Assembly: GCF_003254625.1 (NCBI RefSeq)
Contig: NZ_QJRJ01000072.1
Span: 1 to 64,000, forward strand
DNA length: 64,000 bases
DNA from: Flavobacterium ginsenosidimutans
GTDB taxonomy: Bacteria; Bacteroidota; Bacteroidia; Flavobacteriales; Flavobacteriaceae
Reading direction: 5' to 3'
The notes under the pieces were generated by a model. That model did not search any database. It saw nothing but the letters and a program-made list of their open reading frames with translations, and was not told where the DNA came from. Of the stretch, positions 49,940 through 60,400 are shown piece after piece (positions within the stretch are counted from its first letter, which is position 1; the number at the start of each line of letters is the position of its first letter). Both the position numbers and the translations under genes were made by a program.

Positions 49940-51004
49940 CTAATTTTTGTAATATTCTATTTTCCTTTCTGCTACAGCATCTGGAATCGCATTTTTTTGA
50001 TTGACATACATTTTACAAAGCGTCCAGTTATTTTTACTGTCAAAAGTGTAATCAAAAAGTATTGAAATAAGGATTTCTTCTCCCACCTCATTGTCATAAG
50101 ACGTCATGGAACTTACATTACCAAAGCCATCGTATTTATAAACGACCTTATCACTATCAAATTCGTTGTGGGTATGTTCACTGTCGACGTGTTTTTCCAT
50201 TTCGATTACTTTATTGTTCTCGATTTTGTAAATTTCTTCATATAAGAATTCTTTTCTTTTATAAACCGTCATTTTTGTGATTTGGCCTTGATCATTATAA
50301 GTGTAATTGACATTTAATGTATTGTCGTTAAAAATCTCTCGATCGTAGAATGTTTCTGTGCTGTGACTACTATATTGGTCAAGCGGAATAATAATCTGCT
50401 TTTTAACAACCTGTCCTTTAGGATTGTAGAAAAACAAAGTCCTACGGTCGAATTTTAAAGTATCCTCCTTTGGAAATTCATCGCTAGAATAATCATTAAA
50501 GTAGAGTTCTTCAGTGATCTTTTGATTTTCTGTTTTGTACTCATATTTCATCTCTTCTTTTGAATCGTCATATGTGTGTGTTCTGTTTGGATTCATTCCG
50601 AACAAAAAGTTGCATTGCGAAGCGATTTTTTGTTTGTTAAAAAAATCAACTGAATCAATTTGAAATTTAAAAACCTGACCTTTTTCAAATTCTTCATTTA
50701 AATTGGAAATTCTTTTATCAGAACGTTCAATAATCATTCCGTAGGTATTGAATTTTTTGTAATACAATTCACGATCATATTCGTCAGTAGCATAGTAATT
50801 ATGCAGAACTGGATTGTATTTATAAAACAAATTCGAATTCCAGCGCTCGTCATTACTAACTTTCATAGCCGTTTTTACTGTTTTTACATTTCCTTTCAGA
50901 CCAAATTTTTCCCAGTCATTCTTAAAAATATATTCAGAACCAACTTGTGAGAAACCGTAATTTATAAATAATAAAACTACGATTAGAGTTTTTATTTTAT
51001 TCAT
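49940..51004 (-). CDS. secreted protein with YD-like repeats, paralogue 2
   Basis: 354 residues with signal peptide (MNKIKTLIVVLLFINYGFSQ). The mature part has a series of Tyr-x-Tyr-Asp/Asn-x-x-Gly-like strands: LFYKYNPVLHNYYATDEYDR, FFYNPKGQVVKKQIIIP, NYTYNDQGQITKMTVYKRKE and VYKYDGFGNVSSMTSYDNEV, ending RKIEYYKN. The pattern resembles the short YD/RHS repeats of Bacteroidetes surface proteins but is too short to form an RHS cage. The neighbour upstream is a paralogue; the coding regions overlap by eight bases, so they are coexpressed. Confidence 0.8.
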   Translation of the reverse strand: MNKIKTLIVVLLFINYGFSQVGSEYIFKNDWEKFGLKGNVKTVKTAMKVSNDERWNSNLFYKYNPVLHNYYATDEYDRELYYKKFNTYGMIIERSDKRISNLNEEFEKGQVFKFQIDSVDFFNKQKIASQCNFLFGMNPNRTHTYDDSKEEMKYEYKTENQKITEELYFNDYSSDEFPKEDTLKFDRRTLFFYNPKGQVVKKQIIIPLDQYSSHSTETFYDREIFNDNTLNVNYTYNDQGQITKMTVYKRKEFLYEEIYKIENNKVIEMEKHVDSEHTHNEFDSDKVVYKYDGFGNVSSMTSYDNEVGEEILISILFDYTFDSKNNWTLCKMYVNQKNAIPDAVAERKIEYYKN

Positions 51005-52031
51005 AGTAAGTGATTTCTTTGGTTACTAAAGTCTCTTTTTTAATTGTTTTTTTTCCATTTTCAGAAATAGTTGTTGAAATGTTTAATTTGATCCAGTTTC
51101 CGGTTGCATCAAATTCGTATTTATAAACTCTGCTTTCTATATAATTATTTTTATTAGTAACGGTTCGCTGACTTATTAAGCCATTTTTAAGTAGAGCTGT
51201 ATCCGTTTTGCCTTTTTCTGTATAAATTTGTTTTATTAAAATATTATTACTGTCGTAATTATACGTCGCTTTATATACTGGGTCTTTATAAAAGCAACTC
51301 TCTTCAATGAGATTGTCTTTTAGGTCGTATTTATAACTAAATGTAAGAGGTGTTTCTTTTGGTTCGATCAAAAAACTCAGCAACTCTCCGTATCTGCTTT
51401 CTTCTATAAGTCTGTTTTTAGCATCGTACTTGTAATAAGATCGCACCTTTGCTTTTTTCGGATCCTTTTTATTGTCATCTGATGAATATTCTATGGCCTC
51501 TATTTTATAGCCTGCTGTATTATATTTGTAAGAATAATAGTTGTTGGCCCCAAAATAAGTATCCTCATCTTTTTTGATTTCTTCCTGAGAGATTTTATCT
51601 TCTTTATCATTAAATTTTTTGATAAAATCCACTCCGATTGCACTTGTATAAAAAGATTTTTCAAGTTTTCCTTTGTTGTTATAAACCAGACTGTCTCCAC
51701 CAATAGTGTCTATTGGGAAATAAACAGGAGGATGTAAGGTTATTTTTTTTGTCAATCTTCCCGATGCATTAAAAGTTTCGTACAAACCATAAATATTTGG
51801 ATTAAGTAGTTTTTTAATGTTTTGCTGTTTTGGGGTGTTTTCGATTGTAAAGAAACAGGTTTTAATTGTTCTTACTTTTCCGTTTAAATTTCTTTCTTTT
51901 AATTGAGTTTTGGATTCAGGCTTCTCGATCAAAAATTCCTGAATTACTTGAGCATTCATATGAGCGCTTACAAGAAAAATGACAAATAAAATCAGTTTTT
52001 GAAAAGAACTGTGCTGTGGTTTTTTTATCAT
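50997..52031 (-). CDS. secreted protein with YD-like repeats, paralogue 1
   Basis: 344 residues. A signal peptide ends near FLVSAHMNAQ. Repeated strands: YYSYKYNTAGYKIEAIEYSS, YKYDAKNRLIEESRYGE, FSYKYDLKDNLIEESCFYKD, YNYDSNNILIKQIYTEKG and YKYEFDATGNWIKLNISTT. The last three residues before the stop, TYYE, resemble the end of the downstream paralogue. No enzymatic motif is seen. It opens a two-gene unit with the next gene and is divergent from the S46 peptidase. Confidence 0.8.
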   Translation of the reverse strand: MIKKPQHSSFQKLILFVIFLVSAHMNAQVIQEFLIEKPESKTQLKERNLNGKVRTIKTCFFTIENTPKQQNIKKLLNPNIYGLYETFNASGRLTKKITLHPPVYFPIDTIGGDSLVYNNKGKLEKSFYTSAIGVDFIKKFNDKEDKISQEEIKKDEDTYFGANNYYSYKYNTAGYKIEAIEYSSDDNKKDPKKAKVRSYYKYDAKNRLIEESRYGELLSFLIEPKETPLTFSYKYDLKDNLIEESCFYKDPVYKATYNYDSNNILIKQIYTEKGKTDTALLKNGLISQRTVTNKNNYIESRVYKYEFDATGNWIKLNISTTISENGKKTIKKETLVTKEITYYE

Positions 52032-52226
52032 AGAATAAATATGATTTTTGGGTTGCGAGACTTTTTTGTTTTTTGGAAAGATAGAAAATTTCTTTTTTGT
52101 AATACAGATTTGAAACTCAATATTATTTTTTGATTATAGAATATTAAATTCGTAATAAAGAGTTAAAAAATCATTCTCATATTTAATTTTAGAATCGTTT
52201 AAGATGAAATAATTATCAAAATGGCT

Positions 52227-52234
52227 TATATTCG
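52227..52234 (+). promoter_or_regulatory. -7 box of the S46 peptidase gene
   Basis: TATATTCG is one base from TAnnTTTG and lies 20 bases before the ATG. No good -33 was found. Confidence 0.3.
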
Positions 52235-52254
52235 CATCACTTAAACAAAATAAC

Positions 52255-54399
52255 ATGAAAAAAGTAATTTTATTCTTGACCATGTCCCTTATGGCTTTCC
52301 CAATGAGAGCGGATGAAGGAATGTGGTTTTTGATGTTTATCGAAAGATTGAACCATAGAGATATGGAAAAAATGGGCTTGCAATTGACGGCTCAAGAAAT
52401 TTACAGCATTAACAATCATAGTTTGAAAGATGCAATCGTCCAGTTTAATGGAGGTTGTACTGCTGAGATAGTTTCTAACAGCGGTTTGGTTCTTACTAAT
52501 CACCACTGTGGTTATAGTGCGATTGCAGAACTTTCAACTGCAGAACAAAATCATTTGAAAGATGGTTTTTGGGCAAAAAGTCGTTCAGAAGAACTAAAGC
52601 CTAAATCTTTATATGTTCGTTTCTTCGTTCGTATGGACGATGTTTCGAAAAGAATTTTGTCAAAAGTAAATGATACAATGACAGAAACTGAAAGAAACAA
52701 AGTTATTCAACAAGAGATCGCTTTGATTGAAAAAGAAAATAGCGAAAATGGAAAATACACTGTTTCTGTTCGTCCTTTTTTTCAAGGAAATGAATATTAC
52801 TATTTTGTTTACCAAGATTACACAGACGTTCGTTTAGTAGGAACTCCGCCTGAAAGCGTAGGTAAATTTGGTGGAGATACAGACAACTGGGAGTGGCCTC
52901 GTCAAACAGGAGATTTCTCTATGTTTAGAGTTTATGCAGATAAAGACGGAAATCCAGCAGCATATTCTAAAGACAATGTGCCGTTACAGCCAAAACACTA
53001 TTTGCCAGTTAGTTTAAAAGGAGTAAAAGAAAATGATTTTGCAATGATCTTAGGTTATCCAGGAAGAACAAACCGTTGGATGCCTGCTGGAGGAATTGAG
53101 CAAAACATTAAATATGCTTATCCTGCTTGGGTTGAAGGTGCAAAAACCGGAATGGATGTAATGAAAAAGTATATGGATAAAGATGCAACTGTTCGTTTAG
53201 ACTATGCTTCTAAATATGCTTCTACAGCAAACTACTGGAAAAACCGTCAAGGTATGATTGATGCTTTAACAAAAGCCGGAACTGTTGATACAAAAGCAGA
53301 ACAAGAAGATAAATTCTACGAGTGGGCAAGCAAACCTGCAAACAAAGAAAAATACGAGAATGTAATTCCAACTATCAACGATTATTACAGAGAAACAAAC
53401 TTAAAAGCGCGTCACGATAATTATTTGACACAACTTTTACGTACTTCTAGCTATGCAACTGCTCCAGCTAATATAGGAAATGCATTAATTGCTTATTACA
53501 AAGAAAACGATGCTAAAAAAGCAGAAATGCTTCCTAAGATCAATGCGATGATTGAAAACATTTATGGTGAATTTTATGCGCCATTAGAAAAAGATGTTTT
53601 AACAGCACAATTGAATTTATATGCTGAAAAAGCTGCTGAGTACGGACTTGCTCCTGAAATCGCAAAAATGAAAACGGCTAACAATGGTGACTTTACTGCA
53701 GATGTAGCAAAAGCTACTGAAATTAGTTATTTTACAACTAAAGAAAAAGTATTGGAATTTTTAGCTGATCCAAAGCCATTGGCAATTGTACACGATCCGT
53801 TGTATATTATTTCTAATGATTTATTGACAAAATACCGTTCTAAAACAGACGACCAAGCAAAAGCTGATGATGGTTTTGCAACGGCTTACCGTAAATTGGT
53901 TGAAGGTTTAAGAGAGTCTAAATTGAACGCAATTAAATATCCAGATGCAAACTCTACGTTGAGATTGACTTACGGAAAAGTTCGTGCTTTACCTGCAGAT
54001 CCTCGCAACGATGCTAAAATCAATAACTATACTACAATGGAAAGTATGGTTAAAAAATACAAAGCAGGAGATCAAGAATTTGACTTGCCAGCTCGTTTAT
54101 TAGAATTAAACAAGAAAAAAGATTATGGACAATATGCTGATAAAGCAGGATATATGCCAGTAAACTTCTTAACTGATAACGATATTACAGGAGGAAACTC
54201 TGGTTCGCCAGTTCTTAACGGAAAAGGAGAATTAATCGGAATTGCTTTTGATGGAAACATCGAAGCTATGGCTGGAGACGTTATTTTTGATCCTAAATTA
54301 CAAAGAACTATCAACGTTGATATTCGTTATGTACTTTGGATTATCGACAAATACGCTGGAGCTAAAAACATTATCGACGAATTGACGATTACTAAATAA
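52255..54399 (+). CDS. S46-family dipeptidyl-peptidase (DPP7-type)
   Basis: 714 residues with signal peptide (MKKVILFLTMSLMAFPMRAD). The chymotrypsin-like halves carry the S46 marks: GGCTAEIVSNSGLVLTNHHC (catalytic His at about 83), DNWEWPRQTGDFSMFRVYAD (catalytic Asp at about 222-226) and ITGGNSGSPVLNGKG (Ser649). The FDGN stretch 18 residues after the Ser has Gly where DPP11 has Arg, so I infer DPP7-like preference for hydrophobic or aliphatic second residues. It removes dipeptides from periplasmic peptides and suits a protein-eating lifestyle. Monocistronic. Confidence 0.94.
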   Translation: MKKVILFLTMSLMAFPMRADEGMWFLMFIERLNHRDMEKMGLQLTAQEIYSINNHSLKDAIVQFNGGCTAEIVSNSGLVLTNHHCGYSAIAELSTAEQNHLKDGFWAKSRSEELKPKSLYVRFFVRMDDVSKRILSKVNDTMTETERNKVIQQEIALIEKENSENGKYTVSVRPFFQGNEYYYFVYQDYTDVRLVGTPPESVGKFGGDTDNWEWPRQTGDFSMFRVYADKDGNPAAYSKDNVPLQPKHYLPVSLKGVKENDFAMILGYPGRTNRWMPAGGIEQNIKYAYPAWVEGAKTGMDVMKKYMDKDATVRLDYASKYASTANYWKNRQGMIDALTKAGTVDTKAEQEDKFYEWASKPANKEKYENVIPTINDYYRETNLKARHDNYLTQLLRTSSYATAPANIGNALIAYYKENDAKKAEMLPKINAMIENIYGEFYAPLEKDVLTAQLNLYAEKAAEYGLAPEIAKMKTANNGDFTADVAKATEISYFTTKEKVLEFLADPKPLAIVHDPLYIISNDLLTKYRSKTDDQAKADDGFATAYRKLVEGLRESKLNAIKYPDANSTLRLTYGKVRALPADPRNDAKINNYTTMESMVKKYKAGDQEFDLPARLLELNKKKDYGQYADKAGYMPVNFLTDNDITGGNSGSPVLNGKGELIGIAFDGNIEAMAGDVIFDPKLQRTINVDIRYVLWIIDKYAGAKNIIDELTITK

Positions 54400-54422
54400 T
54401 CTTCATTTCAGATTTAAATATC

Positions 54423-54459
54423 AAACCTAACAGGTTTTTAAAACCTGTTAGGTTTTTTT
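54423..54459 (+). terminator. terminator after the S46 peptidase gene
   Basis: AAACCTAACAGGTTTT and AAAACCTGTTAGGTTT pair almost end to end and run into seven T. Confidence 0.75.
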
Positions 54460-54473
54460 ATGCCTAAATTTTA

Positions 54474-57400
54474 TTAATTCACTTTTACTCGAATTCCTTT
54501 TGTATGACTTGCAAATTCTGGTGCATACATACTTTGTATTGTCGTAATTCCGTTTGAGAATTCTCCGCTGTTATTTACTCGAATATCATATTCTAAAACA
54601 TAAGTTCCTTTATTGATTTTGTCAAAGAAGAAATGAGTCGCTGCATCTTTTGTGCTCATATAATATCCTAATCTATCAGAATATTGATATTGTGAAAATA
54701 CATTTACAGGCTCAAAACAAGAAGCGCGCATATCTTTTAAATGAATGTATTCCAAATCTTCTTTCGAAGTGATAATTAAACGGACTGTAACTAAATCTCC
54801 AATTTTTAAAGAATTTTCAGTTGTTATCTTTTGCAATTCGTCACCTTTTAGCGTGTTTTTCTTTAGATACAATTCTTTCGAAACAGATAAAACAGCTCCA
54901 GTGTTATTTTTAATTTTATCTAAATCTTCAAAATACTGCCAATAAACACCACCAAAACCTGGAATTTTAGATTTGTTTTGAACGCTGATCGAAGCCATTT
55001 CTTTTTTTACTTCTTCAGCTTTCCAGTTTAGTTTGATATAACCTGTTTCGGCTTCTTTTTCATTTTCGGATAATTTTTTGGTCATGATTTTTTCATCTCC
55101 CAATTTTATAACTGTATTGTCTTTTACAGAAAGCCAATCGCTGCCTTGGAGTAATAATGCATAAATTGCTTCACTAGTTGATCTTGTTGTTGGCCAGTTT
55201 TTAGCTTGTTTGTTTTTTAGTAGCCAGACTTTCATTGCATCAACAGATTTGGTGTCTTGAGTAACTTCGGCGAAAGCCTCAATTAAAAGAGCTTGAGTTT
55301 CTATAGGCGCTTGATACCAGTACCAACCTGGTTTATTGGCAATCCAATACATTCCCCAATCTTCATTGTTAGATGAATTTTCTTTTAAACTTTCAATGAT
55401 TTTTTTAGCGCTTTCCTTTTCTCCAAAACGATTTAAGACTAAAGCTGTCAATCCTTTTTCATAAATAGAATAATCTAACCAATCTCTTTTTGCTGTTTCG
55501 AGATATAATTTGGTTACTTTTTTTAAAGTATCCGAAAGCGGATATTGTTCTAAATAAAAACTTCTGCTATATAAATAATGCAAATTAGAATATGGCCATC
55601 TCCAAATTAAACTGTTCCTTTCTTTATTAAATTTTGCCCTTTTTTGATGTTCTTGTAAAAACTTGCCATCTATAAAAGGAATTGCGCTTTTAGTAATTTC
55701 ATCAATTTTAAGATTCTGATTTTTAACCAATTTTGACAAATGGCCTAATCCTGCTAAAATATGTCTAGTAATGTAATCGTCTCCAGTACCGCCTTCAAAC
55801 CATGAAAAACTACCATAAGAATTTTGTTTCTTTTTTAATTTTTCGAAAGTAGCTTCTTGCGAAGTTTTCATTTTTTCCAAATCAAATAAAACGGCAAAAC
55901 TTTTCCTCTTTTCATCTTCATTTTGATTATCATTTAACCATGGCGTTTCTGACAGAATAATTGATTTTAGCTCTTCATTTTCTTCTAATTTTGGATTGAT
56001 TTTCCCCTTTTTTCTCCATTCATCAAAAACGGCAGCAATTTTCGGATTGCTTGAAATTACTTCTTTAGCAAGTGCATTCGAATAAAATCGAGCAAAGGTT
56101 TGTTCTGCACATTCGTGTTCATATTCCATTAAATAAGGCAAAGATTGAATTGCGATCCATGCAGGATTTGAAGTGTACTCAAATGTAAATTGATGATTTT
56201 TTAATGTTGTCGAATTATTGTTTTTTAAGTTTTCAAAAGTGTATTCTTTGGTTGAATTTTCACGAACCCAAATCGGAATACTTTCTGTAACAAGCATATT
56301 GTTGGTTAAAACAGGAATAATGTTTTCTTCTCCATCTGAGAAATCACCTGATTTTGCCACGATTTTATATTGAACACCCTGTAAACCTTCAGGAATTGTA
56401 ACGGTCCAACTTGCTGTAGTATTTCCATAAGCTGGAACTGTGAAATTTTTAATGTTATCTGCATTTAGCATTTTAGCATCAATTGGTTCCATTGTTACAG
56501 CATCGAAAAGCTGTAAAGCAGCAATTCCAGTTTTCGCTTCGGCGGTAACATTTGAAATTTTCGTAGTGATAACAATCGTATCTTTTTCCCTAAAGAAACG
56601 CGGAAAATTTGGCAAAAGCATTAATTCCTTTTGAGTCACAACGTTTTTCTGCAAATAACCAGAAACTGCTTCTTTGTTGTGTGCAAATAAGCGAAGTTTC
56701 CAAGCCGTTAAAGCTTCTGGCGATGTAAAAGAGAAACTCACTTTTCCTTGTGAATCTGTTTTTAAATTTGGCAAAAAGAAAGCAGTTTCAGATAAATTTT
56801 TTCTTGCTTTCACTTGATTTAATTCTTCTAATGCCTTTTTGTTTACAGAATTTATATCATAAACAGTATTGTCTTCTTCATAAATAACATTTGAGCTAAC
56901 CGTAGTAATGGCGGCAGATAAGCTTGCTTTTTTCTGAATGCCATATGCAGTATTTACCACAACTTCTGATAAAGTACTTGAATCATTAGTTAAAACAATA
57001 TCAATGAATTTTCTATTTCCTACTAATACAGATTGGGTTTTACTGCCAATATAACTAAACTCAAGTTCTTCGTTTTCTTTAGCGCCTATTTCATAATAAC
57101 CATCAAAATCGCTTTGAGTGCCACGTCTTGTACCTTTCACGACAATAGAAGCTCCTGGCAAGGCAAGTCCAGAATTATCAGTTATAATTCCCGAAATCAA
57201 TTTTGCATTGAAAGGTTTTTTAGCCTTTTTAGCAACCTGCATTTGATACAGTCTCTTTTGATGAATATTATTTTTGCTGTTAAAATCGAATCCAAACGAC
57301 ATTAATTTAGTGTCTTCACTAAATAGTTCAAGTCGGTTTAGAGGCAGATTTAAATACATAATAGAGGCCGAAACCTGATCAAAACCAAATGACGATTTCT

Positions 57401-60400
57401 TATAGCTTCCGTTATAATTATAGTCGTTTATGGCTAATATATTCCAATCATTTTTTGTAAACTGATCTAATGAACTGTCATACATTGATGCTAAAACTTC
57501 AGCTTCGTTTCTGGTGTCTTTTGATTTTAATTTGAATGACCAGTTTTCTGGACTTCCAGGCTGTATTCTACTCCTAAATGTTTCTACATTGAATTCTAAT
57601 TTAGGAGTAATAGATTTTAATGCAACTGCTACATCACTAGAAAAAACTTCGTTTTCAAATATGCTTTGAAACCCGATTCTTAATATGTTGTAAAACTCCT
57701 TCTTTAGCGGAATTTTTATTGTCGTTTCGTGGTTTTCTAAATGAATAATTTTTTCAAAAAAGACCTTACTATCATAATTTCCAATTGTTGAAATATAAAG
57801 TTCCGGAACGACAGAGGTTAATTTTAATAATACAAAACCATCTTTTTTCGCATCTTCATTTATCTGTACAGCGGAAAATAATACGCTTGGATTGAATTTA
57901 TCTTTGCTTTGTTTAATCTGGAATTTAGTTGTGTTTTCTATTAAATTATCAAAACTATCTTTTGCTGAAAAGACAATTTTGTAGTTTCCAGATTTGTAAT
58001 TTGAGATAAAATCTAATGCGATTTTTTTATCTTTTTCAGTGTCTACTTTTTTCGAATACACTAAGACTTCATCTTCTTTGCTATATTCCTGACCGTTTTG
58101 TTCGTACGGAAATAGTTTTTCAAAATCTTCATCAGATAGTATTTGAATTTCTGGCGTAGGCCATACTCGCTTTTTGAATTTGCTTGGCAAAGGACGTACG
58201 AAATATATTTTAATTTCACCTTTCACAGCTAAAAATTCACCATTTAAATTGGTGCTTTTTAGAATAATTTCATTTTTATCTTTTGTATTAATTTGTGGAT
58301 TAATTACAGTTTCAAGAACCAAATCATGATATCCCACTTTTACATTTGTTTGTGCATCGTGAGTTTCTCCATTTATATCAGTTACTTGTGCTTCTATAAG
58401 ATAATTGAAAACTGGAAGATCTTTTTTTGAACTTTCCTCAGAAGGAACAGCGATAAAATCAATCGCAAAATTCCCCGATGCATCTGTTTTGGTTTCGCCT
58501 GTTACTAAAACTTCATTTGAACTTGATGAATAGTAGTCTCTCGAGTAATAGCCTGCATATCGTGTAACTTTATAAGTAACTTTTGCATCAGAAATCGAAC
58601 TTCCAGCAAAAGCTTTGGCGTTTCCTTTTACCTTTATGGATTGGTTTACTTTAAAAGTTTCTTTTTTAGGTTCAAAAGTGACTTCAAATTTTGGGCGTTT
58701 ATATTCTTCAACTCTAAAGTAGGTTTGAGAATTTTCTAAGTCAACATGATCCCAAAACGGGTGATCGTTTTCTTTTTTATTATAAATAATATCATTTTTC
58801 GAATTGTCAGATTCTTCAGCAGAAATTCCAAAAGAACCTGTCAAACCTGATTTTGGTAAAATAAATTCGCCAGAAAAAGAACCAAATTCATTGGTTGTTA
58901 CATCAAATTTATTGATTTCATTATAAGATGCGTCTCTAAAAATAATTTTAAAAGAAGTTTGCGGAACAACGCTGGTTTTGTTTTTCTTCTTTTTAATAGC
59001 AATTCCTTTAAAATAAAGAGTTTGCCCAGGACGATAAATGGCTCGGTCCAAATAAAATTCGACTTTTCCTTTGTAATCGTCATCTTCATCTTCAGTTTCA
59101 CTTTTATTATAATCTACGCTGTAATTGATGTAATCTTTGTGAATTAGAATACTGTCATTTGAAGTAAACAATTCAAGCGTATCACCCTTGAATTTTACAT
59201 TTTTAGTATTGTAAACTGCGATTCCATTTTTTCCTGTTTTAAAGGTGGCACTATAAGTTTTTATGGTAACATTTTCTATAGGTTTTCCCGTTTTTCGATC
59301 TAAAACCTGATATTTTTCGATTTCATTTTCTTGAGAGGCCAGAACACTAATGTTTGATGAAGTTATAGTTTCATACGTATAAGCTTTTGTATTTTTAATA
59401 TCAGAATTGCTTTCAAAATAAACTAAATAAGATCCAGTTTTTATATTTGGCAAAAGTATTTCGGTGGTATATTTAAAATAGTCTTTTTTGTTTACCAGCG
59501 AATATTCTTTTGTGTAAGAAGGAGCATTTTTTAAAACAACGCTATTCACCAAACTATCTTTGTTTAGATTTCTTGTTTTAAAATCAAGAAGCAGTTTATG
59601 AGTTATTTTATAAAACGAAACTTTTAAAGTATCTACATTTTTGTAATGAATAAACGCCCTCGCATTTTGTTCATTGTAAATGTATTTCTCCAGCTGGACA
59701 TATAAAGATTTGGAAAGAATGTTTGCTTTTCTCTGTATCGCAAGTTTATAAGCATTTGATCGATTATTTACTTTTATTATACTGTCAAGAATTGCTATGG
59801 CGTCGATATTATTATTTGGCTTCAATTCTCTTGATGCTTCTCGATCAAGAATTGAGGCTTTCTCCAATTGAATTTTCTGAATAAGCGAATTGTCTTTTAC
59901 AGTTTTTTGAAAGCGAATTATGACATCAAGATACTCTTCATTGGAGAGATTCAATTTATTTTTTAGAAACTCAATGCGCTCCCATTGATTTTCCTGCTTT
60001 GGATTTATGGTTTCTTGTTTTTGGTATAATGATATTGCTAAACGTAAATCGTCATAAGCGATAAAGTCTAAATTTAGTTTTATGAAATTGGCAGAGCTTC
60101 CTAATAAGTCATTTTTGTATTTAATTATATCTTCTTGAGCAAAGCTAGCGGAATAAACTTTTGAACTATAAATGTCGATATTTTCTTTGATGATATAATC
60201 AAATAAATTTTCGTTTTTAAATTCTTCTAAAGTCGAATAGTCAAAAATCTGATCGTATTTTGAAAGTGAAGTATTTTTTAAAACAAGTTCATTTTCTAAA
60301 CTCTTTTTTAAAATTAAATTGATTTGAGACATAAAATTTACTGCTGTCCAAGTTAAAAAGTCATCATTTAGAGTTTTGATATTTGTTCTATTTCGTATGG

